Positions 1 through 5,552 of a stretch of DNA of 9,110 nt are shown here, piece after piece. The translations under genes and the position numbers were made by a program. A model generated the notes under the pieces. It saw only the letters and a list, made by a program, of their open reading frames with translations, searched no databases and was not told the origin of the DNA. The stretch comes from Prevotella sp. (lineage in GTDB: Bacteria; Bacteroidota; Bacteroidia; Bacteroidales; Bacteroidaceae), in NCBI GenBank assembly GCA_022511055.1, contig JAFLSH010000116.1:1-9110 (forward strand), read 5' to 3'. Numbering within the stretch: position 1 is the stretch's first letter; every line of letters starts with the position of its first letter.

Positions 1-7
1 CGCGCGC

Positions 8-1879
8 CTACAAGGACTGCATATCGTTCAGCCGCTTGTAATAGCCGTCAATGGCCAGCAGCTGCTCGTGAGTGCCACGCTCAACAATGCGGCCCTCGTG
101 CAACACGCAGATTTCATCGGCGTTCTTGATGGTCGACAGACGGTGGGCAATGGCCACGGTGGTGCGGGTCTTCATCAGCCGCTCCAGCGCCACCTGCACC
201 TGGCGCTCGCTCTCGGTGTCCAGGGCCGAAGTGGCCTCATCGAGAATGAGTATGGGCGGGTTTTTCAGGATAGCCCGCGCTATCGACACGCGCTGGCGCT
301 GCCCGCCGGAGAGGCGGCTGCCGCGGTCGCCGATATTGGTGTCGAAACCCTGCTCCGAGGCCGTGATGAAATCGTAGGCGTTGGCTATGCGGGCGGCCTC
401 CTCGATGCGGGATTGCAGCTGGCGGTCGGCTGCCGCCGCCGTGTCGCCGGGAGTGGCGGGCGCTTCGGGAATGCCGAAGGCTATGTTGTTGCGGAAGCTG
501 TCGTTGAAGAGTATGGCTTCCTGATTGACATTGCCGATGAGCTGGCGCAGGTCGTGAATGCCTAACTCCTTGACATTGATGCCGTCAATCAGCACCTCGC
601 CTTCCTGCACGTCATAGTAGCGGGGTATCAGGTCTACCAGCGTTGACTTGCCGCTGCCGCTCTGGCCGACTATGGCAATGGTCTTGCCCTTCGGAATGGT
701 CAGGTTGATGTCTTTCAGCACCCACTGCTCGCCGTAGCGGAAGCTCACGTTGCGGAACTCTATCTGCCGCTCGAAGCCGCTGATGCGGCGGGGGCTGGCC
801 GGCTCGGCTATGGTGTTCTCGGCGCGCAAGATTTTGTCGACACGCTCCATCGAGGCCAGGCCCTTGGGAATGTTGTAGCCGGCCTTCGAGAACTCCTTCA
901 GCGGGTTGATGATGCTGTAGAGAATGGTCATGTAGAAGATGAAGGTCGAGCCGTTGATGGAGTGGGTGTTCAGCACGAGCATGCCGCCAAACCACAGCAC
1001 AATGACTATCATGACCGTGCCCAGGAACTCAGACATGGGGTGGGCCATGGACTGGCGGATGTTCACCCACATGATATCGTTGCGGTAGGCCGAGTTGATG
1101 CGGTCGAAGCGGCTGTTCATCTTGCTCTCGGCGCAGAATGCCTTGATGATGCGCAGCCCGCCCAGGGTCTCCTCCACCTGGCTCATCGTGTCGCTCCACA
1201 GCGACTGCGCCTTGATGCTCTTCTGCTTCAGCCGGCGCCCCACGTAGCCCATAAACCAGCCGAACAGCGGCACGAAGACTATGGTGAAGAGTGTCAGCTG
1301 CCACGAGACCACCAGCAGGGTCGAGAAGTAGACCACAATCAGTATGGGATTCTTGAAGAGCATGTCGAGGCTCGACATGATGCTCGTCTCTATCTCCTGC
1401 ACATCACCGCTCATGCGCGCGATAATGTCGCCCTTGCGCTCCTCGGAGAAGAAGCCCAGGGGCAGGGCGGTGATTTTCTGGTAGAGCTGGTTGCGAATGT
1501 CGCGCACCACGCCCGTGCGGATGGGCACAATGGTGGCCGATGAGAGGAAGTAGGCGGCCGTCTTCAGCGCTGTCATGAAGGCCAGGGTCAGCCCGATAAT
1601 CAGCAGCGTGGTGGTAGCCCCCACGGCGGCAATGAGCTGGTTGACATAGTAGTTCATGTTGTTCATCAGCACCGCCGTGGCGTGCGCCCAGTCCCAGTCC
1701 ATCAGGGTGGTCGCCACCTCGCCGTCACCCGTCTCGAACAAGATGTTGAGCAGGGGTATGAGTGTCATGAACGAGAAGACGTTCAGCACAGCTGACAGGA
1801 TATTGAAGAGTACCGACAGAATGAGGTACTTCTTGTAGGGTGGCAGGAAACGCCGCAGGACATTCAAAAACTCTTTCAT
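8..1879 (-). CDS. MsbA-like ABC exporter half-transporter (fused TMD-NBD)
   Basis: A 623-residue protein of the usual length for a type IV ABC exporter half-transporter, expected to work as an inner-membrane homodimer flipping or exporting a lipid or other amphipathic substrate. Membrane segments lie roughly at residues 18-45, 85-115, 178-215 and 285-325. The nucleotide-binding domain follows: Walker A GQSGSGKST at 405-413, Q-loop Gln453, signature LSGGQ at 523-527, Walker B ILILDEA at 543-549, D-loop SALD at 551-554 and H-loop His579. All ATPase residues are intact. A stretch rich in Ala and Pro, about residues 470-490, sits between the Q-loop region and the signature helix and is not typical of MsbA. 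The start at MKEF gives a normal N-terminus. The gene lies downstream of tRNA-Leu and its terminator, and I see no promoter of its own. The family is certain; the lipid A substrate is inferred from similarity only. Confidence 0.93.
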   Translation of the reverse strand: MKEFLNVLRRFLPPYKKYLILSVLFNILSAVLNVFSFMTLIPLLNILFETGDGEVATTLMDWDWAHATAVLMNNMNYYVNQLIAAVGATTTLLIIGLTLAFMTALKTAAYFLSSATIVPIRTGVVRDIRNQLYQKITALPLGFFSEERKGDIIARMSGDVQEIETSIMSSLDMLFKNPILIVVYFSTLLVVSWQLTLFTIVFVPLFGWFMGYVGRRLKQKSIKAQSLWSDTMSQVEETLGGLRIIKAFCAESKMNSRFDRINSAYRNDIMWVNIRQSMAHPMSEFLGTVMIVIVLWFGGMLVLNTHSINGSTFIFYMTILYSIINPLKEFSKAGYNIPKGLASMERVDKILRAENTIAEPASPRRISGFERQIEFRNVSFRYGEQWVLKDINLTIPKGKTIAIVGQSGSGKSTLVDLIPRYYDVQEGEVLIDGINVKELGIHDLRQLIGNVNQEAILFNDSFRNNIAFGIPEAPATPGDTAAAADRQLQSRIEEAARIANAYDFITASEQGFDTNIGDRGSRLSGGQRQRVSIARAILKNPPILILDEATSALDTESERQVQVALERLMKTRTTVAIAHRLSTIKNADEICVLHEGRIVERGTHEQLLAIDGYYKRLNDMQSL

Positions 1880-1930
1880 TGCCGTTCTTCGTTTTTAGCC
1901 GGCAGCCAGTCGCGGTAGCCCCGGTTGGCC

Positions 1931-1965
1931 AAAAAGGGTGTGTCTCATCAAAGCCACACCCTTTT
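1931..1965 (-). terminator. Intrinsic terminator after tRNA-Leu
   Basis: On the minus strand an 11-bp perfect stem, AAAAGGGTGTG (1965-1955) with CACACCCTTTT (1942-1932), encloses a 12-nt loop and ends in a run of five T. It begins 16 nt beyond the 3' end of tRNA-Leu, the right place to end the tRNA transcript. The stem is nearly symmetrical (A-run on one side, T-run on the other), so it could also stop transcription on the other strand, though no plus-strand gene enters it. Confidence 0.8.
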
Positions 1966-1981
1966 CTGCTCTCCATGTCTG

Positions 1982-2063
1982 TACCCAGAGCCGGGATCGA
2001 ACCGGCACGCCTTGCGGCATTGGTGTTTGAGACCAACGCGTCTACCAATTCCGCCATCTGGGC
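1982..2063 (-). tRNA. tRNA-Leu (anticodon CAA)
   Basis: The minus strand folds as a class II tRNA of 82 nt. The acceptor stem GCCCAGA pairs with TCTGGGT (one G-U pair), with discriminator base A. The D-arm contains GGCGGAATTGGTAGACGC. The anticodon stem TTGGT/ACCAA holds the loop CTCAAAC, giving anticodon CAA at 2029-2027, which reads UUG. A long variable arm (TGCCGCAAGGCG) is typical of leucine tRNAs, and the T-arm GGTTCGATCC is canonical. The 3' CCA is not encoded (the next bases are CAG) and must be added after transcription. It has a consensus promoter and a terminator, so it looks like a single-gene transcript. Confidence 0.97.
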
Positions 2064-2077
2064 TCAAAAAGCGTGTG

Positions 2078-2109
2078 CAAAGGTAATACATTTTTTTGGA
2101 AACTGCAAA
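2078..2109 (-). promoter_or_regulatory. Bacteroidetes-type promoter for tRNA-Leu
   Basis: On the minus strand, TTTG at 2109-2106 (-33 box) is followed after exactly 20 nt by TACCTTTG at 2085-2078 (-7 box), a full match to the Bacteroidetes consensus TTTG-N19-21-TAnnTTTG. The expected transcription start is about 2072, a few bases before the tRNA 5' end at 2063. It is back to back with the guanylyltransferase promoter, the two TTTG boxes being 26 bp apart. Confidence 0.85.
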
Positions 2110-2135
2110 GAATTCAGCTAAAAAACTTAAAAATC

Positions 2136-2167
2136 TTTGCCCATATCGAATATATTGTGTATCTTAG
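2136..2167 (+). promoter_or_regulatory. Bacteroidetes-type promoter for the guanylyltransferase gene
   Basis: TTTG at 2136-2139 is followed after 20 nt by TATCTTAG at 2160-2167, which matches TAnnTTTG at all but one fixed position. The expected transcript starts near 2173, giving a leader of about 30 nt before the first ATG. The -7 box is weaker than the TACCTTTG boxes elsewhere in the window, and the surrounding sequence is AT-rich. Confidence 0.75.
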
Positions 2168-2202
2168 CACCAAAATTATATTACTGACTTATCTGAAACA
2201 AC

Positions 2203-3294
2203 ATGGAAATGAACATGAAAAACTTTTGCGTGATACTCGCCGGCGGCAAAGGCCGAAGACTGTGGCCCTCGAGCCGTGACAAATATCCCAAGCAATTCAT
2301 CGACTTCTTCGGAACGGGGCGCACACAGCTGCAGTCCACAGTCGACCGCTTCCAGAAGTTCATACCCACCGGGAATGTCTACGTCTGCACCAACCAGGAG
2401 TTTGCCGCGCTGGTCAGAGAGCAGCTGCCCGAGCTTCCAGAGCGGAACATACTCGTAGAGCCCGTCAACCGCAACACGGCGCCCAGCGTGGCGTGGGCCA
2501 CCATGCGCATACTGTCAGCAGAGCCGGAGGCCAGCATCATCATTGCCCCCTCAGACCAGTGCGTGGTCAACGAGGAGCTGTTCCGCCAGAACATGGAGAC
2601 CAGCCTCGGCTACGTGAGCCAGAACAATGTCCTGGTGGCCATGGGTGTCAAGCCCACGCGGCCCGAGCCGGGCTATGGATACATTCAGCTGGGCGACCCG
2701 AGCAGCAAGCCCGATGTCTATCGGGTAAAGTCGTTCACCGAGAAGCCCGAGCGGGAGTTCGCGCAGATGTTCATGGAGAGCGGCGAGTTCTGCTGGAACA
2801 CGGGCATATTCCTGGCCAACGCCCGCTTTCTCATCAGGAGCTTCGAGCTGGTGCTGCCCGAAGTGCTGCGCAACCTCAAGAACGAGAAGCCCAGCTACAC
2901 CTACGAAGAAGAGCTGGAGTACGTGGCCAAGAACTATCCCAGCTACCCGAATCTCTCGCTCGACTACACCATTCTGGAGCGGTGCAGCGATGTCTATGTC
3001 ATGAAGTGCAACTTCGGCTGGGCCGACCTGGGCACGTGGCACGCCATCTATGAGTTCATGCAGAAAGGCGACCATGCCAATGTCATTGTCGACAGCAAGG
3101 TGCTGCTCGATGAAAGCCACAACAACATCATCAAACTGCCGAAAGGGCGGCTGGGAGTCATCAGCGGGCTCGATGGCTACATTGTGGCCGAAGAGGGCAA
3201 CGTGCTGCTCATCTGCAAGAAGAGTGACTCGTCAGCCCTCGTGAAGAAATATGCCAGCGAAGTGGGCATGAAATACGGCGAAGAGTACACCTGA
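2203..3294 (+). CDS. manC: Mannose-1-phosphate guanylyltransferase (GDP-mannose pyrophosphorylase)
   Basis: Makes GDP-mannose from mannose 1-phosphate and GTP in the cytoplasm, supplying GDP-mannose and GDP-fucose for surface glycans. The nucleotidyltransferase signature is complete at residues 12-32: LAGGKGRRLWP, then SSRDKYPKQF, containing the activating Arg and the PKQF lysine. Further family marks are FTEKPE, the WNTGIF segment and, near the C-terminus, NFGWADLGTW. At 363 residues it is the short monofunctional form, without the C-terminal phosphomannose isomerase (cupin) domain of long ManC/AlgA proteins. Three in-frame ATGs lie at 2203, 2209 and 2215. The third gives the N-terminus MKNFCVILAGG, closest to what the fold needs, so the true start may be six bases or more downstream. 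The gene is transcribed alone and converges on the HIT gene. The gene symbol is by function; naming varies (manC, cpsB). Confidence 0.93.
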   Translation: MEMNMKNFCVILAGGKGRRLWPSSRDKYPKQFIDFFGTGRTQLQSTVDRFQKFIPTGNVYVCTNQEFAALVREQLPELPERNILVEPVNRNTAPSVAWATMRILSAEPEASIIIAPSDQCVVNEELFRQNMETSLGYVSQNNVLVAMGVKPTRPEPGYGYIQLGDPSSKPDVYRVKSFTEKPEREFAQMFMESGEFCWNTGIFLANARFLIRSFELVLPEVLRNLKNEKPSYTYEEELEYVAKNYPSYPNLSLDYTILERCSDVYVMKCNFGWADLGTWHAIYEFMQKGDHANVIVDSKVLLDESHNNIIKLPKGRLGVISGLDGYIVAEEGNVLLICKKSDSSALVKKYASEVGMKYGEEYT

Positions 3295-3296
3295 CT

Positions 3297-3330
3297 GCAA
3301 AGGCGCGGCACGGTGTGTGCCAGCCTTTGC
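3297..3330. terminator. Strong hairpin between convergent genes, possible terminator
   Basis: Two bases after the guanylyltransferase stop, GCAAAGGC (3297-3304) pairs perfectly with GCCTTTGC (3323-3330). Inside it GGCAC (3307-3311) pairs with GTGCC (3317-3321) around a 5-nt loop, with a small internal asymmetry. There is no T-run on either side, so it is not a textbook intrinsic terminator. Its place between converging genes suggests a role in transcript end formation or 3'-end protection for one or both. Confidence 0.55.
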
Positions 3331-3341
3331 GGCCAGGGGCT

Positions 3342-3383
3342 CATTTTCCACAGGGCGATGCCCATTTTCCGCAGGGCGGTGCC
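3342..3383. repeat. 21-nt tandem repeat, two copies
   Basis: Two adjacent 21-bp units, 3342-3362 and 3363-3383, both begin CATTTTCC, contain CAGGGCG and end TGCC. They differ at only two positions, both A/G changes. A third, badly decayed unit may follow toward 3403. The repeat lies in the 109-bp gap between the converging guanylyltransferase and HIT genes. It has no open reading frame of note and its function is unknown. Confidence 0.75.
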
Positions 3384-3403
3384 GACTTCTGGGCGAAGCG
3401 GTG

Positions 3404-3802
3404 TCAGCCCTTGCAGAACTCGGCGTAAATCTTATCGGCTATTTCCTTGAACTCCGCCTCGCTCAGCTTCAGCTTCTCGCGGCGGAAGTCGGCATCGGCC
3501 TCCGACTGCAGGGGAACAAGGTGAATGTGGGCATGGGGCACTTCAAGGCCAAGCACCACCTGAGCCACCTTCTTGCAGGGAAAGGCGCGGCCAACGGCCA
3601 AGGCCACCTGCTTGGCAAAGAGCTGGAACTGCGCCAGCTCACTGTCAGGCATGTCGAAAATGTAGTCCACTTCGCGGCGCGGAATCACCAACGTGTGACC
3701 CTTCACCAACGGGTTAATGTCAAGAAAGGCATAGAACTGGTCGTTCTCTGCGCACTTGTAGCTGGGAATCTCGCCAGCGGCTATCTTGCTGAAAATATCC
3801 AT
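3404..3802 (-). CDS. HIT-family nucleotide hydrolase/transferase
   Basis: A 132-residue protein of normal length for the histidine triad (HINT/PKCI-like) family: small cytoplasmic dimers that hydrolyse nucleoside phosphoramidates or related nucleotide conjugates. The catalytic triad motif HAHIHLV is at residues 90-96 (His90, His92, His94), and the conserved GHTLVIP at 35-41 precedes it. The start MDIFSKI is the family's normal N-terminus without its usual zinc-binding Cys pair. An in-frame ATG further upstream would give 225 residues but would run through greA in another frame, so I reject it. It lies 121 nt downstream of greA on the same strand with no recognisable promoter between them, so co-transcription with greA is likely. 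The physiological substrate cannot be told from sequence. Confidence 0.93.
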   Translation of the reverse strand: MDIFSKIAAGEIPSYKCAENDQFYAFLDINPLVKGHTLVIPRREVDYIFDMPDSELAQFQLFAKQVALAVGRAFPCKKVAQVVLGLEVPHAHIHLVPLQSEADADFRREKLKLSEAEFKEIADKIYAEFCKG

Positions 3803-3923
3803 AGGACAGGCGATAGGAGTAATAACGTGTATTCGGTTTTTAGGTGTGGAAACGGTGAGAGACTGCAGTCGCCGGGGCGGGTCTGCCGCGCCAACGGGCC
3901 GCCGGCTCGCTCTGGCCGCGGAC

Positions 3924-4391
3924 TCAGCCCACCGTAATCTTGTCGATGCGCAGCTTGATGGTGCCGCGGGGAATCTTGACTTCCACCTCATCGCCCTCCT
4001 TGTGGTTGAGCAGGCCCTGGGCAATGGGCGTGGTGATGCTGATTTTCCCCTCGCGCAGATTGGCTTCGTTCTCGCTGACAATGGTGTACGACATCTTGGC
4101 GTTGTTGGCCAGATTGGTCATTTCCACTTTCGAGAGAATCTGCACGGAGTCAGTACTCAGGCGTGAAGTATCCACGATTTTTGCCTCAGAGATGGCCAGT
4201 TTCAGCTGGTTAATCTTTGCTTCCAGATGACCCTGTGCCTCTTTGGCGGCATCATATTCGCTGTTCTCGCTCAAGTCGCCTTTGTCGCGCGCTTCAGCGA
4301 TGGCGGCAGACGCCTTGGGGCGTTCCACGCTCTCCAGATGTTTCAGTTCGGCTATCAGTTTGTCGTAGCCTTCTTGTGACATGTAAGCCAT
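3924..4391 (-). CDS. greA: Transcription elongation factor GreA
   Basis: Binds the RNA polymerase secondary channel and stimulates cleavage of the nascent RNA in backtracked complexes. The protein is 155 residues, the usual GreA size. The N-terminal coiled coil (about residues 5-75) carries the tip motif GDLSENSEY at 38-46, with the catalytic acidic pair Asp39 and Glu42. The C-terminal FKBP-like domain (about 80-155) includes TPIAQGLLNHKEGDEVEV. No key residue is missing. The start MAYMSQEGY is usual; a second Met at residue 4 is a possible alternative. It has its own consensus promoter, whose -33 box begins one base after the stop codon of the upstream PAP2 gene. A leader of about 110 nt contains a terminator-like hairpin, so attenuation or leader RNA release is possible. 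The HIT gene follows. Confidence 0.97.
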   Translation of the reverse strand: MAYMSQEGYDKLIAELKHLESVERPKASAAIAEARDKGDLSENSEYDAAKEAQGHLEAKINQLKLAISEAKIVDTSRLSTDSVQILSKVEMTNLANNAKMSYTIVSENEANLREGKISITTPIAQGLLNHKEGDEVEVKIPRGTIKLRIDKITVG

Positions 4392-4428
4392 AATTTTCTA
4401 TTCTGTTGTTTATTCTTTCTTTTGTCAG

Positions 4429-4469
4429 CAAAAACAAAGAATTCCGACACTTGTAGTCTGTCAGAATCC
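4429..4469 (-). terminator. Terminator-like hairpin in the greA leader (possible attenuator)
   Basis: On the minus strand GGATTCTGACA (4469-4459) pairs over all 11 positions (two G-U pairs) with TGTCGGAATTC (4449-4439) across a 9-nt loop, followed directly by TTTGTTTTTG (4438-4429). It lies about 30 nt after the predicted greA transcription start and 38 nt before the greA ATG, so it is inside the leader. It could end a short leader RNA, attenuate greA, or stop read-through from the PAP2 gene. The stem has only four G-C pairs, so termination may be partial. Confidence 0.6.
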
Positions 4470-4505
4470 TCATGATGTCTTGTGCTTCTTTGTGTTATCT
4501 GAGTG

Positions 4506-4537
4506 CAAAGGTAGGCATTTTTTTTGATACTGGCAAA
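4506..4537 (-). promoter_or_regulatory. Bacteroidetes-type promoter for greA
   Basis: On the minus strand TTTG (4537-4534) and TACCTTTG (4513-4506) are separated by exactly 20 nt, a perfect consensus match. The transcript should start near 4500, leaving a leader of about 110 nt, much longer than the other promoters here give. The -33 box begins one base past the PAP2 stop codon, so there is no room for a PAP2 terminator upstream of it. Confidence 0.85.
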
Positions 4538-4538
4538 T

Positions 4539-5501
4539 TTAATCGGGAAAAAATGAATAAACGGCCCACAAAGCAAAGTAAAACACGACCCCGGAAAGCA
4601 GGCCGGCAATGGCATCAATGAGATAGTGCGCCTGAATGTAGAACGTGGCGAAGAACATCAGCACGTAGAACGGCACAATCAGCCAGAACAGCAGGCGGCT
4701 GCGGCTGTGCCACGCCAGCAGCAACAGCACGGTGGTCACGCCGACATGACTGCTGGGGAAGGCGGCTGTCGGGCGCTCGCCGGCATTGTGGGCATCGACC
4801 ACAAACTGGTAGAAGAAGCCGTCTTGGTAGCCGGGAATGGGCAGCGACTCCTGGTGGGTGGCAAAGTAATGCCCCAAGTCGGGGAACACGCCCTGCGCTA
4901 TCTGGTCTGTGCCCACGGCCATGTAGTAGTACTGCGGCCCGACCACGGGCAGGAAGATGAAGATGAGGTAATAGGCAATGAACGAGCTGAAGATGACGAA
5001 TGTGGCCCGGTTGAACTCGGCGTAGCGGAACGCGAAATAGTAGCAGGTGACCACCACCATCAGGAAGTAGTAGCTGCCGTAGCCCATGTGGAACAGCTCG
5101 CTCAGCACGGGGCTGGTGCAGAGCTGCGGGAAGAGCAGGGCAGGCTGGCAGCCGAAGAGCCGCTGCTCGATGGCAACGAAATAGTGGTCGAAGCAGGGGA
5201 ATATGCGATTCAGCTCGTAGGTGTCAGGATACCACCAGCCCAGCAGGCACAGCTGCACAACGGGGCGGCAGAAGTGAGTAAAGCGGCAGGGTACCAGCCG
5301 GTAGACCAGCCACAGGGCGGCGGTGGTCAGCAGAATGCGCAGCCGCCCCCAGAGCATGGGTTCCGGGTTGTACATCTTCGTATAGGCGAACAGGATGAAC
5401 AGCGTGGTCAGCACCGTGTAGCCTATGGCAACCCACTCGATGGTCAGCAGCCCCTTCCTGGGCTTCTTTTCGATTTCAAACAGATACTTAAATGCCTTCA
5501 A
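4539..5501 (-). CDS. PAP2-superfamily membrane protein, AUR1 / inositol-phosphorylceramide synthase-like
   Basis: A 320-residue polytopic membrane protein with about six hydrophobic spans (near residues 22-40, 55-70, 142-157, 168-187, 254-263 and 268-310). Two PAP2 catalytic motifs are visible: FPSSHVG with His252, and HYLID with His292 and Asp296. The Ser-Arg pair normally seven residues before the second histidine in phosphatidic acid phosphatases is Ala-Thr here. The segment ATFYIQAHYLIDAIAG instead resembles the AUR1 type. So it is either a lipid phosphatase or a lipid phosphotransferase that moves a phospho-headgroup onto an acceptor. The start codon is TTG at 5501; a TAA lies only two codons further upstream and the next in-frame Met is residue 43, inside or after the first span. 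It follows the SDR gene by 51 nt on the same strand, probably in one operon. Family assignment is firm; the reaction is inferred. Confidence 0.85.
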   Translation of the reverse strand: MKAFKYLFEIEKKPRKGLLTIEWVAIGYTVLTTLFILFAYTKMYNPEPMLWGRLRILLTTAALWLVYRLVPCRFTHFCRPVVQLCLLGWWYPDTYELNRIFPCFDHYFVAIEQRLFGCQPALLFPQLCTSPVLSELFHMGYGSYYFLMVVVTCYYFAFRYAEFNRATFVIFSSFIAYYLIFIFLPVVGPQYYYMAVGTDQIAQGVFPDLGHYFATHQESLPIPGYQDGFFYQFVVDAHNAGERPTAAFPSSHVGVTTVLLLLAWHSRSRLLFWLIVPFYVLMFFATFYIQAHYLIDAIAGLLSGVVFYFALWAVYSFFPD

Positions 5502-5507
5502 AGCGAG

Positions 5508-5540
5508 TTACGAATTATCAGTGGTCAACCTATTGCACAT
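5508..5540 (-). other. Ten-codon ORF in frame with the PAP2 gene
   Basis: On the minus strand ATG at 5540-5538 opens a frame reading MCNRLTTDNS and stops at TAA 5510-5508. This is the PAP2 frame, and only CTC and GCT separate its stop from the TTG start. It may be a chance ORF, a leader peptide whose translation delivers ribosomes to the TTG, or an original ATG start lost to a stop mutation. Nothing in the peptide itself suggests a function. Confidence 0.25.
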
Positions 5541-5552
5541 TATTCCCTTTGC

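Noticed and set aside
3861..3920. GC-rich gap between greA and HIT with a 10-bp palindrome (GACTGCAGTC) as a possible terminator or operator
   Set aside because: Several weak GC pairings exist but none has a T-run or clear symmetry beyond ten bases, and the palindrome alone is too short to call an operator.
3404..4081. 225-residue version of the HIT protein with a longer N-terminus
   Set aside because: The extension lies inside greA in another frame and is low-complexity Arg/Ala/Ser; the family's N-terminus begins at MDIFSKI (3802).
4298..4473. Small open frame in the greA leader (ATG at 4473) running about 59 codons into greA out of frame
   Set aside because: It reads through the terminator-like hairpin with no plausible composition, and leader ORFs of this length occur by chance; kept only as a possibility if ribosome profiling shows it.
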